Source of the DNA: Anaerobium acetethylicum
Lineage (GTDB): Bacteria; Bacillota; Clostridia; Lachnospirales; Lachnospiraceae
Reading direction: 5' to 3'
Length of the DNA stretch: 62,497 nt
Assembly (NCBI RefSeq): GCF_900096945.1
Contig: NZ_FMKA01000019.1
Span: 1-62,497, forward strand
Shown here: positions 53,662 to 62,497 of the stretch, piece by piece
Position numbering within the stretch: the first letter of the stretch is position 1
Layout: the number at the start of each line of letters is the position of its first letter
Notes under the pieces: model-generated
What the model saw: the letters and a program-made list of their open reading frames with translations, nothing else
What the model was told of the DNA's origin: nothing
The model's database searches: none
Translations under genes and position numbers: made by a program

Positions 53662-53694
53662 TAACTATTCAGGACTATGTCCTTTATAGTCGCA
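53662..53694. repeat. Dispersed imperfect palindrome, copy 5
   Basis: GTAACTATTCAGGAC-TAT-GTCCTTTATAGTCGC, close to the copy at 13306, between operator E and the interrupted ZIP gene. Confidence 0.65.
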
Positions 53695-53707
53695 AATATC
53701 CCAGGCA

Positions 53708-54328
53708 TCATATAAGCACAATAAGACTGACGGCCATTATGATCATTCCGGCTATAAGCCCATATATAGACAGATGATGTTCCCCATATTCCCTTGCCGT
53801 CGGCAATAGTTCATCCAGCGAGATGAATACCATAATACCGGCAACGGCAGCAAACAACAGGCCGAACACCTTATCATCCAAAATCCGGTAAAACATGGAA
53901 TAAGCAATCATTGCCCCCAGGGGCTCCGCCAAACCGGAGGCCACTGACCATGCCATCGCCTTTTTCCGGCTTCCGGTTGCACAATAGACCGGAATGGCAA
54001 CCGCAATCCCCTCCGGAATATTATGAATGGCAATCGCAAGTGCAATCGCAATCCCCAGCTTTGGCTGCTGCATCGCTGACACGAAGGTCGCCATTCCTTC
54101 GGGAAAATTATGAATTGCAATCACAATCGCCGTGAACAGCCCTACCCTGAGCAGCTTCAGATTACTTTCTCTGTCACAGTAGTTCTTTATCTCTTCCATG
54201 TTATGGGATTCATGTGGGTTCTTATAAGGCGGCACCAGCTTATCAATAATCGCAATCAAAAGCATACCGCCGAAGAACGAAAGCATATGCTTGCCGTTAC
54301 CATAACCTTTGAGAGGAAAAGCCGCTCC
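53708..54328 (-). pseudogene. ZIP-family metal transporter interrupted by the integrated element
   Basis: The C-terminal about 205 residues of a ZupT-type ZIP transporter: SFFGGMLLIAIIDKLVPP, then helix ligands AIHNFPEGMATF and AIHNIPEGIAVAIPVY (HNxPEG) and SGLAEPLGAMIAY. About the first 60 residues, the first two helices, are missing. Upstream the frame stays open only to a stop at 54329, in sequence unlike the family. The break lies where the serine-recombinase element begins, so I infer disruption by integration; the other half should lie past the right end of this window. An ATG at 54286 could in principle restart it. Confidence 0.8.
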
Positions 54329-54361
54329 TTAGAGGGTACTTCTTAGGGATTTTTAATCCCG

Positions 54362-56113
<1,752 letters not shown>

Positions 56114-56141
56114 CTACTGTGAAGAAGTCAAGTTATTTAGG

Positions 56142-56303
56142 TTAAGAAGCCTTTTTTGTTTCAAGGCTTACGGTGTCATTAAGTATCATGCGTTTCAGCT
56201 TGTCATAAGCGGTTTCTTTGGCAGTGCTACTGACTGCCGATTCTATAATATAGAGCGTATCACCGATTACTTTTTCGGTAACGCTAATGGTTTTTTCTCC
56301 CAT
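56142..56303 (-). CDS. TnpW-like transposon-encoded protein
   Basis: 53 residues from the ATG at 56303 (GAGGAGGAA upstream): MGEKTISVTEKVIGDTLYII and ETAYDKLKRMILND match small proteins named TnpW next to TnpX-type recombinases in Clostridia. Role unknown. 76 bases before the recombinase start, same strand. A longer frame to 56462 is not supported. Confidence 0.7.
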   Translation of the reverse strand: MGEKTISVTEKVIGDTLYIIESAVSSTAKETAYDKLKRMILNDTVSLETKKAS

Positions 56304-56537
56304 AGAAGTTCCTCCTCTCGATATGGCGTAACGAATTGTTACTCCCTTTATATTGTTTATTGACCGGTAGGGGGTGGTCTGATCTCTACACCTTTTTGAT
56401 TGGACAACGGGCGTGGGGTAACGCGCAAAAAAACGCGAATTCAAACGGGGTATTAAAGGCACAATAAAGATAAACTACATATAAAAGTGATAAATCCAGT
56501 GCGAATCTCACCATAAAAAAGCACATTTTCAGAGTAA

Positions 56538-56565
56538 AAGGCACAGCAGAATATCCACTGTGCCT
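56538..56565 (-). terminator. Terminator after the capsid gene
   Basis: GGCACAG-N11-CTGTGCC with TTTTACTCT on the minus strand, 14 bases past the capsid stop. Confidence 0.65.
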
Positions 56566-56578
56566 ATCCCCGTATGTC

Positions 56579-57529
56579 TTATCCGATGGCCTCGGTATTT
56601 ATCTGAATTACCTTCACTGCCTCATGACGGATAAGTTTACCGTCAAGGAACTCAAAGGCAAGATATCCAATCTGGTCATGTAGAGCAAACTTCTCTGAGA
56701 GCGCCTTGACACTGACAGGACTTCTGCCAATAACCCAGTAGTAGCTGAAGTCACCAAAGGCGATAGGCTTGCTGTCTGATTCAGTATTTGGCATATATTC
56801 GGAGATGATGACTCTTTTTCCGAGAATGGTATCATCGCTATTGCGCCAGAGGTAATTCCCTGCGCTGTCTTTAAGAGTGCGCAAAGCAAGTGCAGTTTCA
56901 TCGTTCATCAGCCATACTGCATTTCTGCGGTATTCCGGCTTTACGGAGAAGTACAGGCTGATAACATCATCGTAGGTAATTTCAGCAGTGGCAATGCCCA
57001 CATCTGCTCCATTGGTTGCGTCCAGAATCCCTGTGGGCATTTGAATACCAGTGCCGTTTATAAAGGCATTGTCCTCGGCTCTGCCAAAGTTCTTAGCAAA
57101 GCGGTTAATAAGGTAGTTTTCAATATCAAAACCAGCATCACGAACGAAAGCCTCGTCCATTTTTACGAAAGCAGCCAGTTTCCAGCTATCCACAGTGCTG
57201 ATGGTGAAATCATCTATACCCTCGTAAATTGGGATGACATCACTTTCCGGCACCCACTGGGCAAGGTCATTGCTGTTCTTGGCGAATATACGGTAGCCAA
57301 AGTCGTATGCCTTGATAAGCGTACCAATATTGCGGAACAGGCTTTCTTTCTGAAGAGCAGCCATGTACTTATTGTTGGCGGTGTTCGGCATGGCATAAGT
57401 GCCAGTTTCAATGTTGCGGCCTTTTGAGAGTTCGGCATAACTGCTATCGTTGCCGCGCATGGCGTTCCAGAAATGCTTGTCATATTCCGGAGAGCCGGTA
57501 TAGGGTAATCTTTCAGTATAAGCAATCAT
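56579..57529 (-). CDS. HK97-type phage major capsid protein
   Basis: 316 residues. It has the features of the HK97 family: NIETGTYAMPNTANNKYM, a strand-rich core (FTISTVDSWKLAAFVKMDEAFVRDAGFDIENYL), FINGTGIQMPTGIL, WLMNDETALALRTLKD and YLAFEFLDGKLIRHEAVKVI. It lacks the long N-terminal delta-domain of many phages and no protease, portal or terminase gene is nearby. Either it makes a satellite capsid with help from elsewhere or it has another use. AGGAGG precedes the ATG; 12 bases after the small zinc-ribbon gene. Confidence 0.85.
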   Translation of the reverse strand: MIAYTERLPYTGSPEYDKHFWNAMRGNDSSYAELSKGRNIETGTYAMPNTANNKYMAALQKESLFRNIGTLIKAYDFGYRIFAKNSNDLAQWVPESDVIPIYEGIDDFTISTVDSWKLAAFVKMDEAFVRDAGFDIENYLINRFAKNFGRAEDNAFINGTGIQMPTGILDATNGADVGIATAEITYDDVISLYFSVKPEYRRNAVWLMNDETALALRTLKDSAGNYLWRNSDDTILGKRVIISEYMPNTESDSKPIAFGDFSYYWVIGRSPVSVKALSEKFALHDQIGYLAFEFLDGKLIRHEAVKVIQINTEAIG

Positions 57530-57541
57530 ATTTTTTCCTCC

Positions 57542-57853
57542 TTATTTCTTGTCACAAACAGGGCATCTGTATAGGCCTAGTTCGTTATAATTGAGTGAAC
57601 TGCCAATTTGCTTTAGCATACTGCTTTTACAATTTGGGCAATGAATATCATAGGCAAAAGCCATTTCAATATTGTGAGCCTTTTTTGCATGGAGACGATA
57701 ATACTTGTGCAGTTTTCCATGTTCATCTTCAACGATGCAATCTGACAGGAATAAATCAAATGTGTTCTTTGCATATTCATCAGAGTAGTATGAGTGTTGC
57801 GGGTGAAGGAGCGTTCCTTCCTTATTCATTTTTGTAAGTGGATAGTTTGCCAT
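57542..57853 (-). CDS. Small zinc-ribbon protein of the element
   Basis: 103 residues with a C-terminal zinc ribbon: IHCPNCKSSMLKQIG and LYRCPVCDKK. The N-terminal part (DLFLSDCIVEDEHGKLHKYYRLHAKK) is not recognised. AGGAGG precedes the ATG. Directly upstream of the capsid gene, so probably cotranscribed with it. Confidence 0.7.
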   Translation of the reverse strand: MANYPLTKMNKEGTLLHPQHSYYSDEYAKNTFDLFLSDCIVEDEHGKLHKYYRLHAKKAHNIEMAFAYDIHCPNCKSSMLKQIGSSLNYNELGLYRCPVCDKK

Positions 57854-57953
57854 TTTAAATTCCTCCTAAATTATTGTTGTGGGATGTACCAAAAACTTTA
57901 GCTCATTTTTGAGCTTAAGCCATATCAACTGTCCGGGTATAAGGTTCCTGCGT

Positions 57954-58169
57954 TCATACTGCTTTGCCAGAAAGATAGGTATATCCAGCAGTACGGCAGT
58001 ATTCGGACAGATCATCGTAACCATTGATGTGGACAGTTGACTGCCCGTCAGTGAGGGTATAGCGGATTTCTTTTGTTACTGTCACAGGGGTTCCGGAACG
58101 GTTGCAAAGATAGAGTTTACCTTTGATACTGTTGTGGTTTCTGCCATAAAGTAAGTCAATTAGCTTCAT
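57954..58169 (-). CDS. Small hypothetical protein of the element
   Basis: 71 residues, strand-rich (GKLYLCNRSGTPVTVTKEIRY), no recognised family. GGGAGG precedes the ATG. Between the candidate origin and the capsid genes on the same strand. Confidence 0.6.
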   Translation of the reverse strand: MKLIDLLYGRNHNSIKGKLYLCNRSGTPVTVTKEIRYTLTDGQSTVHINGYDDLSEYCRTAGYTYLSGKAV

Positions 58170-58195
58170 GTTCCTCCCTTCATATTGATTTTTTA

Positions 58196-58497
58196 GTAGC
58201 AGTAGTAGCAGAACTGGTAGCAGAGTCTTTTGGTACTGCTACTGCAGAAAAGTGAGGTATATCAAGAGTTTCCAGCCAGTTGGTAGCAGAAGTAGCAGTA
58301 CCGGACGTGTTTATACTCACACTCCGTATAATATTTGAATTCTTTTATTTCTCTGTACCAACTTTTTTGAAATTTTGCTAAGAAGTTATAAGACTGCTAC
58401 AACTGCTACCAATTGCCCTCAAAGGCTTGCACTGTGGGCATTTAACGTGGTAGCAGTTGTGATTTTTACTGCTACCAGCACTGCTACTACTGCTACC
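58196..58497. other. Candidate replication origin with GTAGCAG iterons
   Basis: Twelve copies of the 7-mer GTAGCAG, some extended to GGTAGCAG. Six are on the plus strand (58196, 58205, 58217, 58283, 58292, 58450) and six on the minus strand (58236, 58394, 58403, 58469, 58481, 58490). They form two clusters, 58196-58298 and 58394-58497, around an AT-rich core of about 80 bases (58310-58390). Directly beside the primase-helicase gene. This matches the plan of P4-type origins, where the primase-helicase binds iterons and the AT-rich core melts. No coding frame explains it. Confidence 0.75.
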
Positions 58498-58501
58498 ATT
58501 T

Positions 58502-60796
58502 TTATAAGAATTCAGTATCGTCATAGCCATATTCCCTCGAAAACTGCTCTTTTGCCTCAAGCGTGAGCGAATAATCCTTATAGTAGGTGTTGCCATTCTG
58601 CCGGGTGGTGATTGTAGAATAATCCGATCCGAGGTGTAAAGCGAGGGTCTCCCGGAACTCCTTTGCTGTTTTTGCAAAGCCATTATTGTTTTCCCGGCAC
58701 CAACCTTGATAAACCTTGTAGATGCGGCCTGTGGTGCAGTGCTTGTTGATTTTTCCATTGGGCCATTCATACATACACTCTTCATAGAAAGAGATCACTG
58801 TGTTGTTCTCTGACATATATTTTTCTCTTGCAAGACTTACGCTGTCTGGCTCCGAGAAACGGTAGCCATTAGCAATAACTCTTTGAAGTGCATTAACAGC
58901 TTTATAGACGATGCCATCACGCTCGGCATACATTTTGTCAAGGAGCGTTTTATCCTGCTTGTTCTTGGGAATGACATTAGGACAGCGAACTACCATAATG
59001 CGATCATAAACCCATTTGCCATCATCACCGCCAAACTTGGGAAGTCTGTTCATGCAAAACCAGAGCAGACCGTTATAATTAAACTCAAAGGCTTGCTGCC
59101 CTTTGAACTCGGCATAAAGGCTATCGCCGCCGGTTATTTTCTTAAAGGTTTTCAGTTCATCCACTGAGAGAAAGCTCATATCGGAGCTACCAGCAAGGCG
59201 TGTGCCGTAAACTGCGCCGGTGCCGAATCTGGCTTCTATTTCTTTAAGGTCAATACCGATAAAATTTCCTTTGCCAAGCAATCGCTCTACGAGGCTCTTT
59301 AGCTGAGATTTGCCAGTATCACCATCTCCAACAAGGAACAGTGCTTTCTTCATTCGCCATCCTTTGATGTTGGAGATACATACACCGATAAATTCAAGGA
59401 GTAGTTGCTCTATGGCTTTATCGCCATTTGTGAGCGTGTGCATATATCTGTCAAATACTGGTGTTGGTGTCTCTTTGCCTGTCCAGCTACATGGAATTTG
59501 TATGGTAGAGAGAATATCTGGGCTGTGTAGAGCGAGAGTGGCATTATTTGCAGTAATACGGAGCAAGCCATTGCTGAAGTTGATTAAATCCTCATCGGCA
59601 TTCAACTCCTCTTGGCTAACATAGTTAAGGTCGGTAGTGATATGCTGCAAGGTTTCACTGACTTTTCCCATCTTAACAAGTTCCTCATCATAATCTGCAA
59701 TGTACTGCTTGATAATGCCCATCAGCATATTGTCGGCATAAAGCCGATAACAGCCGTTTTCATAGACATATTTTATAAGGCCCTGTTTGCCGTTATCCCT
59801 TACAAGCACATAGCGGAGGTGTTCTCGCACATACTTTGCAAGGAGCGGTACGCTGACATAAGGCTCTCCGGTCTGTTCATTAAATTTAATAAAATAAGGA
59901 TGCTCCATCTTGGATTTATGAAAAGCACCATGACAGGCATCAATACCGGTAGCAATGGTAGCTTCTCTGTAATCCTCACGCTCCCATTTTTCACGATAGA
60001 GAGCAGAACTGCGAAAGATATCATCAATAGCTGCAGAATCAGGCCCAGTGCGAAATGCAATCAATGCACATAGTGCTGCATCCGCTTCTGACTGTGAGCC
60101 ATACCCGGAGATATCACCCTCATCATATAGCTTTTTGAACTTTTCTCCGTTTTTCTGTTTACGGAGATTACAGACAATGTCGAAGTTGGCGCGGTCACCG
60201 TCACGCTTGGCACTGTACTTGGTTTTTTCCTTACGTCGCATATTTTTATCAAGCGTCGTAAGAACTGCTGCGGTACACTCACGCAGGGGCTTATCCTCGA
60301 TGATGTTACCGGTATAGGCGGCGAAGCGATTTGTGATGCCTCCGATATACAGTTCCAAATCGTTATTAGGGTTCTTCATATAGAACTGCCGGTCGAGCTT
60401 TAATTTTCCTTTTTTGTCAATGTAGGTAGGGATTTGTGTAAAATCACACTTGCCATATTGATGTATGCCTGTGCCACTGACCGAGTATTCCGCATAGGAA
60501 TCATGCCTTGCTAAAATCGTCTGCACAAGCTGATCTGTAAGCACTTTGTGGTCGATGTCTATGAAGTAATAGCCTGTTGGTATTTTGAAACCAACACCAA
60601 CGGCAACGGAATTATGCTCCTTTGCTTTTACTGCCTCATTGTAGGTGACCCATGTATTGCTCCATGTATCATCAGTTCCAGTTGCGCCTCCTTTAGCCGC
60701 AAAAGGTTTCTTTGTCGGTTTACCGTTTTGATCTATTGCCCAGCGCCACAACATCCATATCTTCATATCCATCAGTTCCTGCATTGCGCTCGCCAT
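58502..60796 (-). CDS. Primase-helicase (archaeo-eukaryotic primase plus D5/P4 helicase)
   Basis: About 764 residues from the ATG at 60796, eight bases after GGAGG; GTG at 60805 touches that site. The N-terminal part has archaeo-eukaryotic primase motifs: YYFIDIDHK and SVSGTGIHQYGK, with ELYIGGITNRFAAYTG, close to NrS-1-type primase-polymerases. The C-terminal part has the D5-type SF3 helicase with Walker A FLVGDGDTGKSQLKSL near 490 and YGTRLAGSSDMSF. It should start and drive replication of the element, and the iteron cluster begins 5 bases past its stop. Confidence 0.9.
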   Translation of the reverse strand: MASAMQELMDMKIWMLWRWAIDQNGKPTKKPFAAKGGATGTDDTWSNTWVTYNEAVKAKEHNSVAVGVGFKIPTGYYFIDIDHKVLTDQLVQTILARHDSYAEYSVSGTGIHQYGKCDFTQIPTYIDKKGKLKLDRQFYMKNPNNDLELYIGGITNRFAAYTGNIIEDKPLRECTAAVLTTLDKNMRRKEKTKYSAKRDGDRANFDIVCNLRKQKNGEKFKKLYDEGDISGYGSQSEADAALCALIAFRTGPDSAAIDDIFRSSALYREKWEREDYREATIATGIDACHGAFHKSKMEHPYFIKFNEQTGEPYVSVPLLAKYVREHLRYVLVRDNGKQGLIKYVYENGCYRLYADNMLMGIIKQYIADYDEELVKMGKVSETLQHITTDLNYVSQEELNADEDLINFSNGLLRITANNATLALHSPDILSTIQIPCSWTGKETPTPVFDRYMHTLTNGDKAIEQLLLEFIGVCISNIKGWRMKKALFLVGDGDTGKSQLKSLVERLLGKGNFIGIDLKEIEARFGTGAVYGTRLAGSSDMSFLSVDELKTFKKITGGDSLYAEFKGQQAFEFNYNGLLWFCMNRLPKFGGDDGKWVYDRIMVVRCPNVIPKNKQDKTLLDKMYAERDGIVYKAVNALQRVIANGYRFSEPDSVSLAREKYMSENNTVISFYEECMYEWPNGKINKHCTTGRIYKVYQGWCRENNNGFAKTAKEFRETLALHLGSDYSTITTRQNGNTYYKDYSLTLEAKEQFSREYGYDDTEFL

Positions 60797-60832
60797 CTCG
60801 TCCACCTCCTCTCCGTAAAATTTGCATTTTCA

Positions 60833-61009
60833 TTATCTGTGTGCCGAGTTTTTTAGTAGCCATTCCTTATAGGCATCAACCGGAATCAATATCCTTGTAC
60901 CAATTCGTATGGTTGGGAAACCCGGCGATTTTACAAGTGCGTAGGCTTTCGGTAGGCTAATGCCCATCTGTGCCGACAGTTCCTGCACACTCATGGTTGT
61001 TTTCTCCAT
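60833..61009 (-). CDS. Excisionase-like helix-turn-helix protein
   Basis: 58 residues from the ATG at 61009 (GGAGGAAAG upstream). MerR/excisionase-type HTH with VQELSAQMGISLPKAYALVKSPGFPTIRIG and a winged end (ILIPVDAYKEWLLKN). Such proteins direct excision by the recombinase or control the element's genes. It precedes the primase gene on the same strand. Confidence 0.85.
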   Translation of the reverse strand: MEKTTMSVQELSAQMGISLPKAYALVKSPGFPTIRIGTRILIPVDAYKEWLLKNSAHR

Positions 61010-61222
61010 TTGCTCTTTCCTCCTTATCTTGATATTTGTTTTGGTTTCTACATCCACCATTTGCTACCATTCCTAAGGCATCCACCTGTTCGTGGTCTCC
61101 TCGTGTCCGATTGTAGTAGAGGCGCTCTGGTTTACACCATCGTGGCGGCGGCACTACAAAAGTATCTCTTGCGAGTGGACTATTCACTTGTCAAAGAACA
61201 TAAATCAAAGAGTTTTATAATT

Positions 61223-61286
61223 TGCTCTTGTATTTAATGCCATTGTATAATAAAATGTAAGCTAAGTTAAATATTCAACGCTTACA
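61223..61286 (+). promoter_or_regulatory. Promoter and inverted repeat before the zinc-finger gene
   Basis: TTGCTC (61222-61227), 18 bases, TATAAT (61246-61251) on the plus strand. Just downstream are 7-bp arms TGTAAGC (61256-61262) and GCTTACA (61280-61286), 17 bases apart, possibly an operator. Upstream (61060-61220) lies sequence between the divergent genes with no convincing gene. Confidence 0.5.
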
Positions 61287-61315
61287 CAAACGATTACAAT
61301 CAAAGGGTGAATGAT

Positions 61316-62266
61316 ATGAAAAGACTACCGGTAGAAAATCTTGGTTTTGTTGAAATAGGCGGCGTAGGTGAAATGATATACAGGGCTGTGCGATTTCCTG
61401 AGTATATCCCGGACTATGACCAGGATAGCGAAATAATTAAACCTATATTCACAGGGGGTCATGCTCCCCAAAGCGGTACTGATACTTCTCTGACAGGCCA
61501 AGAACTGTTGGTTAGCCTATGTAATCTTTACGGGAAATTAAATAACCCAGACAGCACTGAGTCTATTTCAGATGCCGTCTGGGATTGGTGTAGAAACAAT
61601 ATTCATCCTTATGTTATTGATAATCTTTATGAAATACTTGAAAGTGAGAACTTTGCACATATTATTTACATGGATTTGATTAAGGACGAAGCCACATTCT
61701 ACGTTAAACAATTCATAAAGGACTTATGCAATCTGGGCACTATGTTTGAACTGTACTTTGCCCTAAGAAGATTGAAAAATTACGGCGAAGTTGACTACGC
61801 AAGAAATCTATACTACGAGGGACGCATTTGTGACAGTCTCGCTTTTCTGGAACGATATAGGCAATACGAGGATGATGAGGAATACAAGGCAAATATTTTA
61901 GAAAATTATAATAATCATGTTTCCCAAGTGATTGATATGTTCCCGGACTTCCGGATGAGACTAAAATTAGACAAGAAAACTGGTAAAGTGATGTACGGAG
62001 CCGACATTCAATCGGTATTTGATATTTGTTGGTACACCTTTTCTAGAATGGTAGCTGACGTTGCACCGCCGGTAGATGAAGATCTAAAATATTTTGAATC
62101 ACAAGGCTCCATACTCTCCTGCCTTGCCTGCGGTAAATATTTTGTGAGACATTCGAGCCGTCAACTATACTGTGACAGTTGGGATTGCCAAGCCGAGCGA
62201 AACAGGAAGAACAGACGAGCCAGCTATGCTCGAAAGAAGGCGGTTGAAGTAGAAAATAAAGAATAA
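61316..62266 (+). CDS. DUF6076-like protein with C-terminal zinc finger
   Basis: 316 residues from the ATG at 61316 (AAAGGG upstream), or 319 from GTG at 61307. The middle is helical. The end holds ILSCLACGKYFVRHSSRQLYC followed by DSWDCQ, a C-x2-C...C-x4-C zinc finger then a basic tail (NRKNRRASYARKK) that could bind nucleic acid. It resembles element-borne proteins of the DUF6076 group; that name is from memory and not certain. Divergent from the rest of the element, so perhaps its regulator. Confidence 0.65.
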   Translation: MKRLPVENLGFVEIGGVGEMIYRAVRFPEYIPDYDQDSEIIKPIFTGGHAPQSGTDTSLTGQELLVSLCNLYGKLNNPDSTESISDAVWDWCRNNIHPYVIDNLYEILESENFAHIIYMDLIKDEATFYVKQFIKDLCNLGTMFELYFALRRLKNYGEVDYARNLYYEGRICDSLAFLERYRQYEDDEEYKANILENYNNHVSQVIDMFPDFRMRLKLDKKTGKVMYGADIQSVFDICWYTFSRMVADVAPPVDEDLKYFESQGSILSCLACGKYFVRHSSRQLYCDSWDCQAERNRKNRRASYARKKAVEVENKE

Positions 62267-62271
62267 AAAAT

Positions 62272-62313
62272 AGACCTCGCTACCATGCCCAGTGTGGGTA
62301 TAGTAACGAGGTT
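62272..62313 (+). terminator. Bidirectional terminator
   Basis: GACCTCGCTAC...GTAACGAGGT stem with an inner CCCA/TGGG stem, flanked by A/T runs on both sides; it follows the zinc-finger gene. Confidence 0.75.
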
Positions 62314-62323
62314 TATTTTTTAC

Positions 62324-62443
62324 TTAAGGCGACTTTAGAAACATTCTCTCATTGCTGTCAACAGTGTTTACGATGTAGACAGCATACTTGATAACTCCAT
62401 CGGTAAGTGATTCAAAACTCGGCGTCGTATTCAGGAGTGCCAT
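62324..62443 (-). CDS. Possible small protein of the element
   Basis: 39 codons on the minus strand, MALLNTTPSFESLTDGVIKY with AVYIVNTVDSNERMFLKSP to follow. There is no clear ribosome site, but the sequence reads like a real protein and the frame is closed upstream by a stop. It could be a small gene of the element or the start of a truncated one. Confidence 0.35.
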   Translation of the reverse strand: MALLNTTPSFESLTDGVIKYAVYIVNTVDSNERMFLKSP

Positions 62444-62497
62444 TTTATGCTATGCTGATGGCATCACTTTTTGAAGCTCCTTTTATGCTTTTGCTGA

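Noticed and set aside
56579-57529. Encapsulin instead of a phage capsid protein
   Set aside because: The motifs fit phage HK97 capsids and the gene lies in an element with primase and recombinase, not beside a cargo gene; the ferritin-like gene at 38.7 kb is unrelated in place.
58196-58497. CRISPR array
   Set aside because: The repeated unit is only 7-8 bases, in both orientations and at irregular spacing, with no spacers of fixed length and no cas gene.
61062-61190. 76-codon minus-strand open frame upstream of the excisionase-like gene
   Set aside because: No ribosome site and it overlaps the excisionase start in another frame; probably a conserved leader, not a gene.

Overview
The window looks like chromosome from an anaerobic member of the Clostridia (Bacillota). 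Shine-Dalgarno sequences are strong (AGGAGG type), and the housekeeping genes fit that group: an archaeal-type AspRS with GatCAB under a T-box, diaminopimelate synthesis through DapL, an ANTAR regulator beside glnA, and rubrerythrin/rubredoxin proteins. The placement is inferred from gene content, not from a marker gene. No rRNA, tRNA or CRISPR array was seen.

Layout: 0.1-12.5 kb holds housekeeping genes, almost all on the minus strand: a polysaccharide deacetylase-like protein, the T-box-aspS2-gatC-gatA-gatB unit, dapL-dapF, an ANTAR regulator with glnA, and a SanA-like protein. From 12.6 to 17.1 kb is an AT-rich stretch of small membrane or hypothetical proteins, a transglutaminase-like gene that appears frameshifted, duplicated gene tails and a composite hairpin element. 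From 17.3 to 32.2 kb come nadE, hslO, a methyltransferase, a DUF368 lipid-carrier flippase, hisC and a second aminotransferase, a MATE pump, clpB and an RpiB-like gene lacking the catalytic Cys. From 32.3 to 38.5 kb are two metal-resistance units: cadC-like regulator / HMA protein / P1B-ATPase, and arsR / CoA-disulfide reductase-rhodanese / ACR3. From 38.7 to 41.2 kb is an oxidative-stress operon with a ferritin-like protein, a ferredoxin-rubrerythrin fusion, a rubredoxin-like protein and a DUF454 protein.

From 41.4 to 54.3 kb is a metal/iron-sulfur region: ZIP transporter and Fur-family regulator, Mrp ATPase, IscU-like scaffold, MBL-fold protein, a decayed peptide deformylase, a YibE/F pair, a C_GCAxxG_C_C protein, a CDF transporter fused to a NifX-like domain, a radical SAM protein, a ferredoxin, two MinD-type ATPases with ferredoxin inserts and two NifX/MTH1175-like proteins. 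It resembles the orange-protein (ORP) loci of sulfate reducers. Four minus-strand promoters here, all with 17-bp spacers, have a -35 box overlapped by the same palindrome, consensus TTATTGNCAWATGNCAATAA. I infer one regulon, possibly controlled by the Fur homologue encoded behind the first site.

From about 54.3 kb to the window end is an integrated element. It has cut a second ZIP gene near codon 60 and carries a large serine recombinase, a TnpW-like protein, a lone HK97-type capsid gene, small proteins, a primase-helicase, an excisionase-like HTH protein and a divergent zinc-finger protein. Beside the primase gene are twelve copies of the 7-mer GTAGCAG (six in each orientation) in two clusters around an AT-rich core, a good candidate replication origin. 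Dispersed imperfect palindromes of about 33 bp (GTAACTATTCAGGAC ... GTCCTTCATAGTTAC) occur in several intergenic gaps.
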